The notes under the pieces: generated by a model
Database searches by the model: none
Seen by the model: the letters and a program-made list of their open reading frames with translations, nothing else
Told to the model about the DNA's origin: nothing
From: Labia minor
Taxonomy: Eukaryota > Arthropoda > Insecta > Dermaptera > Spongiphoridae
NCBI GenBank assembly: GCA_963082975.1
Contig: OY720350.1
Location: 21,050,910 to 21,114,909, forward strand
Direction: 5' to 3'
Length of the DNA: 64,000 nt
Program-made: the position numbers and the translations under genes
Part shown: piece by piece, positions 48,047 through 58,165 of the stretch
Position numbering within the stretch: position 1 is the stretch's first letter
How the letters are laid out: each line of letters starts with the position of its first letter

Positions 48047-48724
48047 TGTTTAAGCCAAAAGATTAGATTTTTCTTATCCAAACTATGAAGTAACCGTGTT
48101 TTTAATCTCCGAAGAAGTCAGTCCCGTTTGACTGGTATTGGTATTTGAAATAACAAAAGATTCACGTTAGAATTTAGAAATTATGTAATACAAAAAGAAA
48201 GAAAAGAAATTATATTTTAAATCAATTTAATTTATTTATTGAACAAAGATGATAGAATTAAATAAAACTAAATACATTCGTTGTCTTCTCTTGAGTCACA
48301 CTTTTGTATTAGAAATGTACAATTATCTTAAAATTTAAATAAAAACAATTACAAAACAAGTAAAATAGAATTATACTTAAATTAACTTTAATGATGAGGT
48401 GCAGAGACTCGTCGTGGAATAGCTGGTGCTTTCTGTTGACCAAGTCAACGAATATTCAATTACTCAACCAAGTTGAGAGAATCGGACAAAATGGCTAACC
48501 AAGTCAGCTATGAACAAACCCAAGGTTTGCAAGATGTTTCCTATTCGATGTCCCGAAGAAAAGAGAGAGAATTTTCTCGATAGAGTAAAACAGTAGAAAA
48601 AAGGAAGGAACAAAGAGTGCGTTCCAAAAGTTATTAACTTCTCGAGGAGCACAACTCTGGCTTCCACCCATAGAACCTAAGCGCCAATTATAAAAAGTTT
48701 CAATAAAGCTAATTGGCTTTAACA
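48047..48724 (-). repeat. 3' LTR of BEL element (678 bp)
   Basis: Differs from the 5' LTR by an extra 17 bp (gaattatacttaaatta) and one substitution. It contains AATAAA-type signals on the minus strand. Confidence 0.95.
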
Positions 48725-48740
48725 TACCCCCGCTCTTGGC
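48725..48740 (-). other. Polypurine tract of BEL element
   Basis: The minus strand reads CAAGAGCGGGGGTA immediately before the 3' LTR, the expected place for plus-strand priming. Confidence 0.7.
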
Positions 48741-48771
48741 GTAATTAAGAAACGCCAACATCTTTCTTATT

Positions 48772-51700
48772 TTAAACTACTTCATCCATAGAGTCACTTG
48801 TCTCAATAGGCAAGGGAACTAACTTGTTCACTGGCCTTTTAATGTCTCCATTCATGGTTTTTAAAGTAACTACTCTCACAACATTATCATTGCCTGGATG
48901 TAGGCCAATGATTCTACCCAGAATCCATTGATTAGTTAGAATTTTTTTATCATTAACTAAGACGATTTGATTTAATTTGACATTCATTTGAGACCTATTG
49001 TTTTTATATCTAGTTTGAAGAGAATTGAGATATGCATTAGACCATTTATTCCAAAATTGATTCTGCAATTCTTGTATATATTTAAACCGAGTATTTAGGT
49101 TGGTTCGATAATTATCCGTAAAATTCATGAAGGGAAGTTGTATTAGTGGTGTTCCAATTAAAAAATGTCCAGGAGTCAGGTAATCGAGACTGTCTGGATC
49201 AGAAGTTAAAGGAGTAAGTGGCCTCGAGTTTAGAATAGCTTCAACTTGACAAAGTAATGAGCTGAACTCTTCTATTGTGAGTAAAGAGTTGCCAACTACC
49301 CTTTTCAAATGGAACTTCGCGGACTTCACACACGACTCCCAGAGGCCCCCGAAATTGGGACTATATGGAGGTATGAAGGACCACTTTACACCTTGATTCA
49401 TTAAAAAATCTTTTATGAATTTTGATTCGGCATTTTTAATAAGTTGATTTAAATCTAAGCGAATTTCTTTTGAGGCAGCTATGAATGTAGTGCCATTGTC
49501 AGAAAAGATGTGTGTGGGCACACCTCGACGAGAAATAAATCTTTTCAAACAATTTAAAAAGGTTTCAGTGTGCAAGTCCATACAAACTTCAAAATGACAG
49601 GCTTTTGTTATGAAACAAACAAATACAGCAACATATATTTTTCTTGGTTTCGAGCCTCTAGATCTGATCAAATGACAATAAAATGGACCAAAGAAGTCTA
49701 TACCGGTCCTTAAGAAAGGACGCCCTACTGTAGTGCGAGCTTCGGGTAAATTACCCATAAAGGGTTTTAAGCCCTTAGCAGAAAACTTTGAGCATGTAAT
49801 ACATTTTCTACAAGTCTGTCTAAATAAGCTTCGACCATGAACGACCCAAAATTTTGAATTTACTACAGCAGATAAAGTATGTGGGCCACAATGAAGGAAT
49901 TTTTTATGATAAAATAAAACTATACTTTTGGTTATACTACATTCCTTAGAAAGTATATAAGGATGTTTCTGACTATTTAAAATTGAAGAATTATCTAGCC
50001 TACCTCCAACACATAAAATACTTTTTTCATTTAAAAAGGGGGATAAACTAATTATTAATTTGCTAGTTCTATTCAACTCTTTATTTTTTATTAATGCTCC
50101 AATGTCTGAATTAAAATATCTCTTCTGCGACCATTTGACCAAATTTAAGGTAGCATTTTCAATATCATTCGCAGATATATAAACAAATGATTTAAATTTA
50201 TTTTTGTACGAATTTGGGTATACTTTTTTGAGTTTTAAATAAGTTATAAATTTCAATAAAATAGCAAGATGTAACGTGAGTCTTTCAAAAGACGAATAAT
50301 AATAAATAAATTTTTCTATAAAAGTATAAAAACTAGTCAATTGAGATAAATTAAAATTTAATTTTTTATTTTCAATTTCAGGGAGTATTGTTTTTTGACA
50401 ATAAACAAAAGGTTCAGGTAATTTGATAAAATATTCTATTGGACCTGTTTTCCAAATATGTAAGTTAATAAAATCTTTTATTGCAATTCCCCTTGTACCA
50501 TAATCGGCTGGATTATCTTTTGTACGGACATGGCTCCATGCATGTGGCATTTTAAAATTTTGAATTAAACTGACCCTGTTAGCTACAAAAGGTTTAAATC
50601 TAAAGGAAGGAGAATTTACCCAATTCAATACAATAGTTGAATCCGTGAATAAATGGATAAATTTGATTTTTACATCTAATGAATCAATGATAAAATTTAA
50701 TGATTTGATCATAATACAAGCTCCAACTAATTCTAATCGAGGTAATGAAATTACTTTCAATGGTGCCACTTTGAAACGTGCAAATAATAAATGAGATTGA
50801 ATAAAATTATCTCTTTCGTCATAACTAACTAAATAGGCAACAAATCCATATGCTTTCTCGCTTGCATCTGAGAATGAATATATCTTATAATAACTTGCTT
50901 TTTCATTATAAAATGTTCTGAATAAAGTGAATTTTGAAATTAAATGAATTTCCTCTCTAAATTTTTCCCAAATAAGTTGATACTTATGTGGAACTATCTC
51001 ATCCCAATCTAACTTCAATTTCCATAGCTCCTGAAAAATAATTTTAAATGTAATTATACATGGTGAGATCCAGCCCAAAGGATCAAATACCTTTGCTAGA
51101 TCGGAAAGTATGGATCGTTTTGTCATTTTAACCTTAGAAAATTCAGAAATTTTAAAATAAAAATAATCGTTTGTGGGGTCCCATTGAACACCAAGTACCG
51201 TTGTATGATCTCCTAATTGTATAATTTTCGATTCATTATTTAAAATATTTTGTTTACTTAATATGTTAATTACTTCGGATGAATTACTGGACCATTTGTC
51301 TAATTTGAAATTGAATCTTTTTAACAATTCATTTAATTCTATAACTAACGAAATTAAATTTGTCATTGAATTAGATCCTAACAAAAAGTCGTCTAAATAT
51401 GTATTATTTTTAATAAGCTTTATTACATCTGGAAAAAGTGATTCATTTTTCTGAGCAATCCAATACAGTGTTCTAATAGCTAAATAAGCTGACGGACCTA
51501 AACCAAAAGGTACTACGCAAAATCTATAAATATTAATTTCATCTGTATCGGGTTTTTTCCATAATAATCTCAAATAATCTCTATGTTCGGGAACAACCGA
51601 AATTTGTAAATACATTTTCACAATATCTGTACATAATACATATTTATAATTCCTAAACCTAGTTAAAACACCTCTAAGGTCATTTTGGAGTACATCTCCT

Positions 51701-54102
51701 GTTTCCAGTAAATCATTTAAAGAGAAACCGTTGCTCGATGGAGAGGATCCATGTAAAACAATCCGAATTGATGATTCGTTTTTAACTACTGCAAAATGAG
51801 GCAAATAAAATTGTTTGCTATTTTCAGTTTCATTGTGGTTAGATATTGGACCGACCAATTCTATAAAATTTGCAGACTTAAGATTATTAAAATATTCGAT
51901 GTATAAATTTTTGAAATTATCGTTTTTTAAAAATAAATAATTTTGCCTTTTTAACATTTTATATGCCTTATTAAAAGAATTACCTAAACTAGGTGGATCT
52001 AATCTGAAAGGTAGTGCTACTTGCATTTGCCCATTTGGCAATTCTCTAATCGAATTTTCAAATTGAATCTCTGCATGTGAAATATTTTCTAAATTATTAT
52101 TATTTATTTCCTCTAAGTCCCATAATTTCTCTAAATTTGTTTTAATATTTTCCCTTAATTCCTTTTGAATTAGACCACTGTCACAATTCTCAACATTTAA
52201 ATTAAGACATGAAGCATTTAAGGGAGTTGCTTGACCCATGAGGATATAGCCTAATTCTGTATCTTGTGCCATTAAGGTACCATCTTTACTTTTTCTAATA
52301 TCTTGTTTAATTAATTTGGTATATAATTTGACCCCTATAAGAATTTCAATCTTATTAGGTGTATGAAAATCTAGATCAGAGATTGGAAGGTCATTTATAA
52401 ATTCAAATTGTTCTATTTCCAGAGGCAAAGAGGGTAATTCAAATTTAAGATTATCTACAACATTAAAAAGTGAAGTAATTTTTAAGCCAGGGTTAATTGG
52501 TGAACTAAACGTCAAATTTACTATATGTTTCGAATTAGCTAACATTTGATTTTTTAATCCTTTTATGATAACATTTGAACTTTCTCTTTTAAGGCCTAAT
52601 AATTCAACTAAATTCGAAGAAATTAATGAAATTTCAGAACCAATATCTATAAAAGCTTTAAGTCTATGAGGTTTACCTAATTGATCTTTAACAACAATTA
52701 CTGCTCTCCCTAGCAAAGATGTAGTATTATCCTCTTCATGAAAGTTCACTGTTTTATAGGACTTTATCGAGTGAGTAGAAGAAGTACAAGATTCCTTAAG
52801 TGAATGCTGTGGGCTCTTGCGACCCGAATTACTTTTCACAGACGTGTGTCTCGGCATCTCATCTTTAACATTTTGTACATGATTTGTTTGAGCAGATTCA
52901 CTGAAAAAATGCAAAAATTTGTTATGAGATTTATCACAATATTGACAATTAGACCACTTGCACATATCACAACTATGTTTATTGGAAAAACATTTAAAAC
53001 AAAGTTTATTTGATCTTACAAATTCCCATTTATCTTTAGTGGATTTAGATATAAATTTATCACATTTGTTTAACCAATGAGTCTCCTTACATAAAGAACA
53101 TTTAACAATTTTTTCATTTGTAGTTATTTTATATATTTTGTGATGTTTCATGCTATTTTGTCTTATATTATTTTTAAAATTGTTTACTTTGTTAGAATTA
53201 TTTGATATACATTGAAAAGATAAAGAATCTCCAAGAGAGTCTGCAAGTTTATTAATAAAATTTAATACATTTTCTAATGTGGGTATTTTATCATCTGATA
53301 ATGAGAATAACCATCTATGCTGAGCATCTGCATCTAACTTTATAGTAACTAATCTAACAAGAAAATGATTCCATGCACTTGTTTCAATTTCTAAGTTTTT
53401 TAATTGTAATAAAGCTTCTTTTACTGTAGAAGTTAAATTATTATATTCATAAGCATTTGGCTTTTCAATAGATTTTAAATTAAACAATTGATCAATTAAG
53501 TTAAAAACAATTTTTCTATAATTGTAATACTTATCTTTTAATAAAGAAATGGCTATTTTAAAGTTATCATCTGTGGTGGTTAAATGTTGAAGCAGATTGA
53601 ATGGCTCGTCGACTAAATATGATTTTAAATATTGTAATTTCTGTGCGTCGCTTAACATTTTATTTGACGTCACTGCAGCATCGAATTGGTTCATAAAGGC
53701 CATGTATTCTGTGTGTTTACCATTGAAGGTTGGAAGATTCAGTTTTGGAAGATTCACTAAATTTGAATTAAATGGATTATTAATATTAGAATAATTATTT
53801 ATAGATTCTGATGTTTCCGTTTTAATATACAATTCATTTGGCAATGAAATAGATAACTTTTTTAACATCAACATTTCACTATTAGAAATATCTAATATTT
53901 CTTGTATACAAGTATTTTCATCATCATTCAATTCATAAATAGATTCATGCAATAGTTTAATATTATCTATTAATTCATCAATTTCATCAATCAATCTAGA
54001 ATGATTAAATGGTCCCAAGGACTTTGATTCTGCAAATAGTTTTTGAATATTTTTAATAGGTAAATTAAGTTTTTTCCAATTTAATTTTATTTTTTCAGCC
54101 AT
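48772..54102 (-). CDS. BEL/Pao Gag-Pol polyprotein, 1776 aa, intact
   Basis: A single frame starting 137 bp inside the 5' LTR. Order: Gag-like DUF1759 region (about 110-255); zinc-knuckle cluster CX2CX3HX4C at 335-347 followed by a Cys/His-rich segment to about 398; retropepsin/DUF1758 (about 465-620) with FIDIGSE at 484-490; reverse transcriptase (about 765-960) with Asp826 (CTDIVKMY) and the YLDD box at 902-905; Pao-type A17 and RNase H region (Asp1079 in SFSDAS, Glu1124, Asp1154 in FTDST, Asp1200); integrase zinc finger (H1399, H1404, C1431, C1434); integrase core with Asp1469, Asp1535 and Glu1589; C-terminal DUF5641 (about 1675-1765). There is no envelope gene. The protease triplet is Asp-Ile-Gly rather than Asp-Ser/Thr-Gly. 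All other catalytic residues are present, so the element looks competent for retrotransposition apart from that oddity. Confidence 0.95.
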   Translation of the reverse strand: MAEKIKLNWKKLNLPIKNIQKLFAESKSLGPFNHSRLIDEIDELIDNIKLLHESIYELNDDENTCIQEILDISNSEMLMLKKLSISLPNELYIKTETSESINNYSNINNPFNSNLVNLPKLNLPTFNGKHTEYMAFMNQFDAAVTSNKMLSDAQKLQYLKSYLVDEPFNLLQHLTTTDDNFKIAISLLKDKYYNYRKIVFNLIDQLFNLKSIEKPNAYEYNNLTSTVKEALLQLKNLEIETSAWNHFLVRLVTIKLDADAQHRWLFSLSDDKIPTLENVLNFINKLADSLGDSLSFQCISNNSNKVNNFKNNIRQNSMKHHKIYKITTNEKIVKCSLCKETHWLNKCDKFISKSTKDKWEFVRSNKLCFKCFSNKHSCDMCKWSNCQYCDKSHNKFLHFFSESAQTNHVQNVKDEMPRHTSVKSNSGRKSPQHSLKESCTSSTHSIKSYKTVNFHEEDNTTSLLGRAVIVVKDQLGKPHRLKAFIDIGSEISLISSNLVELLGLKRESSNVIIKGLKNQMLANSKHIVNLTFSSPINPGLKITSLFNVVDNLKFELPSLPLEIEQFEFINDLPISDLDFHTPNKIEILIGVKLYTKLIKQDIRKSKDGTLMAQDTELGYILMGQATPLNASCLNLNVENCDSGLIQKELRENIKTNLEKLWDLEEINNNNLENISHAEIQFENSIRELPNGQMQVALPFRLDPPSLGNSFNKAYKMLKRQNYLFLKNDNFKNLYIEYFNNLKSANFIELVGPISNHNETENSKQFYLPHFAVVKNESSIRIVLHGSSPSSNGFSLNDLLETGDVLQNDLRGVLTRFRNYKYVLCTDIVKMYLQISVVPEHRDYLRLLWKKPDTDEINIYRFCVVPFGLGPSAYLAIRTLYWIAQKNESLFPDVIKLIKNNTYLDDFLLGSNSMTNLISLVIELNELLKRFNFKLDKWSSNSSEVINILSKQNILNNESKIIQLGDHTTVLGVQWDPTNDYFYFKISEFSKVKMTKRSILSDLAKVFDPLGWISPCIITFKIIFQELWKLKLDWDEIVPHKYQLIWEKFREEIHLISKFTLFRTFYNEKASYYKIYSFSDASEKAYGFVAYLVSYDERDNFIQSHLLFARFKVAPLKVISLPRLELVGACIMIKSLNFIIDSLDVKIKFIHLFTDSTIVLNWVNSPSFRFKPFVANRVSLIQNFKMPHAWSHVRTKDNPADYGTRGIAIKDFINLHIWKTGPIEYFIKLPEPFVYCQKTILPEIENKKLNFNLSQLTSFYTFIEKFIYYYSSFERLTLHLAILLKFITYLKLKKVYPNSYKNKFKSFVYISANDIENATLNLVKWSQKRYFNSDIGALIKNKELNRTSKLIISLSPFLNEKSILCVGGRLDNSSILNSQKHPYILSKECSITKSIVLFYHKKFLHCGPHTLSAVVNSKFWVVHGRSLFRQTCRKCITCSKFSAKGLKPFMGNLPEARTTVGRPFLRTGIDFFGPFYCHLIRSRGSKPRKIYVAVFVCFITKACHFEVCMDLHTETFLNCLKRFISRRGVPTHIFSDNGTTFIAASKEIRLDLNQLIKNAESKFIKDFLMNQGVKWSFIPPYSPNFGGLWESCVKSAKFHLKRVVGNSLLTIEEFSSLLCQVEAILNSRPLTPLTSDPDSLDYLTPGHFLIGTPLIQLPFMNFTDNYRTNLNTRFKYIQELQNQFWNKWSNAYLNSLQTRYKNNRSQMNVKLNQIVLVNDKKILTNQWILGRIIGLHPGNDNVVRVVTLKTMNGDIKRPVNKLVPLPIETSDSMDEVV

Positions 54103-54239
54103 TTTAAATTAATATTAACTAAATATAGAAAATACAAATCTTTGTTCAATAAAATATTTGGTCGCCACTAAGTGGATCCCTTGTATAAAATTCAAATCCA
54201 AATGTCCTGTCTAAAGGTCGTCAATAAATTTTTTAATTA

Positions 54240-54900
54240 TGTTTAAGCCAAAAGATTAGATTTTTCTTATCCAAACTATGAAGTAACCGTGTTTTTAATC
54301 TCCGAAGAAGTCAGTCCCGTTTGACTGGTATTGGTATTTGAAATAACAAAAGATTCACGTTAGAATTTAGAAATTATGTAATACAAAAAGAAAGAAAAGA
54401 AATTATATTTTAAATCAATTTAATTTATTTATTGAACAAAGATGATAGAATTAAATAAAACTAAATACATTCGTTGTCTTCTCTTGAGTCACACTTTTGT
54501 ATTAGAAATGTACAATTATCTTAAAATTTAAATAAAAACAATTACAAAACAAGTAAAATAACTTTAATGATGAGGTGCAGAGACTCGTCGTGGAATAGCT
54601 GGTGCTTTCTGTTGACCAAGTCAACGAATATTCAATTACTCAACCAAGTTGAGAGAATCGGACAAAATGGCTAACCAAGTCAGCTATGAACAAACCCAAG
54701 GTTTGCAAGATGTTTCCTATTCGATGTCCCGAAGAGAAGAGAGAGAATTTTCTCGATAGAGTAAAACAGTAGAAAAAAGGAAGGAACAAAGAGTGCGTTC
54801 CAAAAGTTATTAACTTCTCGAGGAGCACAACTCTGGCTTCCACCCATAGAACCTAAGCGCCAATTATAAAAAGTTTCAATAAAGCTAATTGGCTTTAACA
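54240..54900 (-). repeat. 5' LTR of BEL element (661 bp)
   Basis: Starts (minus) TGTTAAAGCCAATTAGC and ends GGCTTAAACA. The promoter is presumably here. A TTTATAATT stretch lies about 30 bp in. Confidence 0.95.
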
Positions 54901-54905
54901 ATAGT
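54901..54905. repeat. Target duplication of BEL element, right
   Basis: ATAGT, partner of 48042-48046. Confidence 0.9.
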
Positions 54906-55124
54906 TTAATATATATGTTTGGAATATCGAATTTTAAGTACATGGGTTGATCGACAGGTTATAAATATGGTCTGTTTAATAAAAACTTAGCCTATTGTCT
55001 TGGATCAGGTATACGAAGAATAGTTAAATTAGAAAGAAACTCGTTCATTTTCAATAGACAACATATAATAATAATATATTCAAATATTTTATTTTATATG
55101 TACATAATTCAGTAATACTGATTA

Positions 55125-55345
55125 TTAATGTAAATATAAATAATAATAATTAATATGGCAAATATGTAAAATTTTGTAAATAAAAAAAATATTTAATAAT
55201 ATATTAATAAATTTAATATTAATATAAAATAATTTATATAATAAAATTTTACTTACTGTAGGCATGTTTGCAATTGCTGCCTTCGGATTTCGAATTTTTA
55301 TGCACGATGTAGTCTGTGGCAATGGGACAATGACACACATGGACT
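55125..55345 (-). pseudogene. X-element exon remnant, copy 1
   Basis: The minus frame reads MCVIVPLPQTTSCIKIRNPK then AAIANMPT and meets a consensus donor (ACA|GTAAGT). X copy 2 has the same exon with small indels (57840-57999). CIKIRNPKAAIAN resembles the sequence following the THAP relic at 44 kb, linking X to THAP-bearing elements. Confidence 0.4.
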
Positions 55346-55525
55346 CACAACTGGGGGATGATTTTACAAGTCCAAGAAAATAAATTCAAATTTTAACTTC
55401 TGCAGTAGTGCGATCTCGAGAGCGCCTGGGGAGTTAAAAATTGGATGCCTGCAGCGCCAACTATTCATGCCCAGGACACACTAAAAACATGGGTTCAAAG
55501 GCTGCCCAGGAGTGGGATAGCCTTG

Positions 55526-55533
55526 CTCCTCTG
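55526..55533. repeat. Target duplication of X copy 1, right
   Basis: CTCCTCTG. The F-box flank resumes here (ttttgagtttgcattc). Confidence 0.8.
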
Positions 55534-56003
55534 TTTTGAGTTTGCATTCATTGCTGTCAGGGGGGTATCGGCTCAAGGGGACCGGTGTAACTCGAACACC
55601 AGATGGCGTTACATGAAAAAAGTCGACTCTTCAGGCGTCCAATAGATGGCACCGCAAATAAAAATGACCAAAGATCACCCCCTCCCACAGGCCTTCCGAA
55701 TTCCCTGCAATTATTTGAATATCAAACTCGACATACCATCCGTACATAGAGTATCCGTGCACATAATATTCGAAACAAACCCAGCATAAATATAAATATA
55801 AATTTTATTTAACATTTAACACAAATAAAATTGAAAAATTTATTATAAATTGTTTGATAAATAATTAAAATTACATTGTAACAAATCAAATAACAAAGTT
55901 AAATTATTTAATATTTGATAAATAAATACAAATTTCACAGCAATATAGAAATTCACAATAAGCACTATTAAATCAAATATATTCACGTACTCCTCTCAGT
56001 ATA

Positions 56004-56292
56004 TCTTTTATAGTTTTTCACACATGTTTAAAAATTGCATAAAACTGCTATATATATAGAATTTCAGCTTGGTTGAATCGCTAAAAGTACCGGAATTAAT
56101 TTTTTAGCACGTTGACTAACAATCACGCGCCAGCATGTGACCAGATGCCCTCAACAAAGAGCCAAACTCGCGCTGGTTTAATAAATACTATTTATTAATT
56201 TTAATTTATAATTTCATTTAAATACAATATATATGTGTTAATTTATCCAATCGGAATTTGCATGATAGCCGACCGGAGACATCCCACATTTT
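56004..56292 (-). repeat. HINE-like element, old degenerate copy
   Basis: Inverted. It retains the central block (cgctggtttaataaatact; gctatatatatagaatttcagc) and a corroded 5' end (gatagccgaccggagacatccc). It is much more diverged than the other copies. Confidence 0.65.
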
Positions 56293-56832
56293 TTTCATTT
56301 ATAAATTTACCCAAATGTTCGTAATTCAGTTTTTTGATAAACTTAGATGATTAAAAATGCGTTGGATTAATTATTCTTAGTTAATCAATGATTTATGGAT
56401 TTCTTGTGATCTTTTTAAATAGTATCTTTTTGGAAATAGAAATGATTATTTATTTATAAATTTCCTTCTCACTAAGAACAATTCGTATGTGTTTCTCTCG
56501 TTTCAAATATTGGCATTGAAAATTTTTAATCCATACATATAAAATATTAACAAGAACATTATTCGTTTATTTTATTTATGTAAATTACATAAAAGTAGGT
56601 GAAGTTTTCTGTTAATTTAAATTATTTATTTGGATATTTGAAAAAAGCATATTTGATTTCTGTAATGCTAATTTTATATCTCAATAAATAATTTTTAAAT
56701 TCCCAATATTCATACAAAAAAAATTTAAAAATGCCTCTCTCGCCGGTCGGTAAAAACGCTCACACATGTCCAACCAGTCTGCCATCCTTGCCAGCACCTG
56801 CCAGCACTAAGGGTGAGAAAAAAATAGCATTG

Positions 56833-56840
56833 AGTGATCC
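56833..56840. repeat. Target duplication of X copy 2, left
   Basis: AGTGATCC, repeated at 58136-58143. Confidence 0.8.
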
Positions 56841-56975
56841 CACAGACTATCTATAAGATGCCCCCACTCCGGGTTAAATTTTGAAGCAAAGTTTTAGCAC
56901 ATCGCGCCACCTGATATCGCTGTACTATATAACTAATTTTATAAAAAACCGGGCTTGTGTGTGTGTGTGTCTGTG

Positions 56976-57008
<33 letters not shown>

Positions 57009-57245
57009 CTTTGAAGGAATATTGTGAATGTTGGGAATTCAAAAATTATAGAAAATTTTCTGTTAAATGAAAAATTATCTATTTGGAGATAAATATTGGT
57101 TTAATTTCCAAATAAATAATTTTTAATTAAAATGAAAATTTTCTACAATCTTTTTATGTAATTAACATATCTAAAAGAAACGAATAATTTTTTATGTATA
57201 TAAACAATATATATTTGAAAATTAATAAAAATTATAAAATTATAT

Positions 57246-57476
57246 TTACAAATTATGTGGTGATCTCACTATTAAACATATCTTATTTACATATTGTTTT
57301 TTCATATTTTGTGAGACGTATAAATTTACACCTTTGAAAATAGTTTTATTATTAAATACACAAAACATATTATCTTGGGTTACTTTCTGAGGTATCACTC
57401 CACGGTTTAACTTTTTCTTCTCGCTTGTTGTAAAATCGCTGTTTTCATGATTAATCCATCTGAGAAATGATAACAA
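57246..57476 (-). pseudogene. X-element reading frame fragment, copy 2
   Basis: A 76-codon counterpart of 47803-48030 with a few substitutions (for example TSEKKK for TSKKKK) and a 2-codon difference at the C-terminus. Confidence 0.4.
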
Positions 57477-57839
57477 ATAATTTTAAAATAGTTTAATATA
57501 TATGTTTGGAATATCGAACTTTAAGTACATGGGTTGATCGACAGGTTATAAATATGGTCTGTTTAATAAAAACTTAGCCTATTGTCTTGGATCAGGTATA
57601 CGAGGAAATAGAAGAATAGTTAAATTAGAAAGAAACTCGTTCATTTTCAATAGACAACATATAATAATAATATATTCAAATATTTTATTTTATATGTACA
57701 TAATTCAGTAATACTGATTATTAATGTAAATATGAATAATAATATTTAATATGGCAAATATGTAAAATTTTGTAAATAAATAAAATATTTAATAATATAT
57801 TAATAAATTTAATATTAATATAAAATAAATTATATAATA

Positions 57840-57999
57840 AAATTTTACTTACTGTAATGTTTGCAATTGCTGCTTTCGGATTTCGAATTTTTATGCACGA
57901 TGTAGTCTGTGGCGAGGGGACCACAATGACACACATGGACCACATGACATGGACACACAACTGGGGGATGATTTTACAAGTCCAAGAAAATAAATTCAA
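57840..57999 (-). pseudogene. X-element exon remnant, copy 2
   Basis: Counterpart of 55125-55345 (CIKIRNPKAAIAN conserved) but with indels that change the upstream frame. A donor GTAAGT follows the exon. Confidence 0.35.
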
Positions 58000-58165
58000 A
58001 TTTTGTCTTCTGCAGTAGTGCGATCTCGAGAGCGCCTGGGGAGTTAAAAATTGGATGCCTGCAGCGCCAACTATTTATGCAGTAACCACACTAAAAACAT
58101 GGACTCAGAGCTTTCCTAAGAGTGGGATACCCTTGAGTGATCCCCTCTGATACGGATGCTCTGTG

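Larger units (their letters stand above)
48047..54900 (-). mobile_element. Complete BEL/Pao LTR retrotransposon
   Basis: Minus-strand element of 6.85 kb with LTRs at 54240-54900 (5') and 48047-48724 (3'), a 5-bp target duplication ATAGT, one uninterrupted polyprotein and a purine-rich tract (AAGAGCGGGGG) just before the 3' LTR. The LTRs begin TGTTAAAGCC and end GGCTTAAACA. They differ by one substitution (near 48560 versus 54736) and a 17-bp indel (near 48378), so insertion is recent. It sits inside X copy 1. The orthologous position in X copy 2 is empty. I did not find a convincing tRNA primer-binding site directly after the 5' LTR. Confidence 0.95.
47421..55525. mobile_element. Element X copy 1 (CA...TG, 8-bp TSD), interrupted by BEL
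   Basis: From CACAGACTATCTATAAGATG to GAGTGGGATAGCCTTG. Excluding the BEL insertion (48047-54905) it is about 1.25 kb and about 95% alike to 56841-58135. Different 8-bp duplications at the two copies (CTCCTCTG here, AGTGATCC there) prove that both arrived by transposition. The ends CA...TG and imperfect inverted termini (CACAGACTATC...CCACTCC versus CAAGGCTATCCCACTCC) with an 8-bp duplication fit the P superfamily. hAT cannot be excluded, and a 9-bp duplication is also compatible. It contains a long poly(T) tract (about 47555-47583) and remnants of spliced reading frames on the minus strand. Confidence 0.75.
56841..58135. mobile_element. Element X copy 2, without BEL insertion
   Basis: 1295 bp from CACAGACTATCTATAAGATG to ...GATACCCTTG, with its own 8-bp duplication. 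It contains a long poly(T) tract (about 56979-57008) and the same minus-strand frame fragments as copy 1. It preserves the uninterrupted BEL target site (57488-57492). Confidence 0.8.
55558..58165. mobile_element. Putative element Y (8-bp TSD), hosting X copy 2
   Basis: The F-box flank 'ttttgagtttgcattcATTGCTGT' stops at 55557 and resumes as 'ATTGCTGTtcaccaagtgcaac' at 58166, so ATTGCTGT (55550-55557, 58166-58173) is a candidate 8-bp duplication. The ends are CAGGGGGGTATCGG... and ...GATACGGATGCTCTGTG. They share only a loose inverted similarity (GTATC.G...AGGGGA). The interior contains a degenerate HINE-like fragment and X copy 2. No coding remnant was recognised. Caveat: GGATGCTCTGTG also occurs within the upstream module (about 46609 and 63373), so a rearrangement is an alternative explanation. 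Confidence 0.4.

Noticed and set aside
48464-48761. Short open frames in the BEL LTRs (also 54640-54943)
   Set aside because: They are identical frames within the two LTR copies, with no known LTR-encoded protein in BEL/Pao. Treated as chance.
54180-54239. tRNA primer-binding site after the BEL 5' LTR
   Set aside because: The sequence next to the LTR is AT-rich (taattaaaaaatttattgac) and I could not match it to a tRNA 3' end with confidence.
55445-55645. 66-codon plus frame MPAAPTIHAQDTL...
   Set aside because: It straddles the end of X copy 1, its target duplication and the start of Y, so it is a fortuitous fusion.
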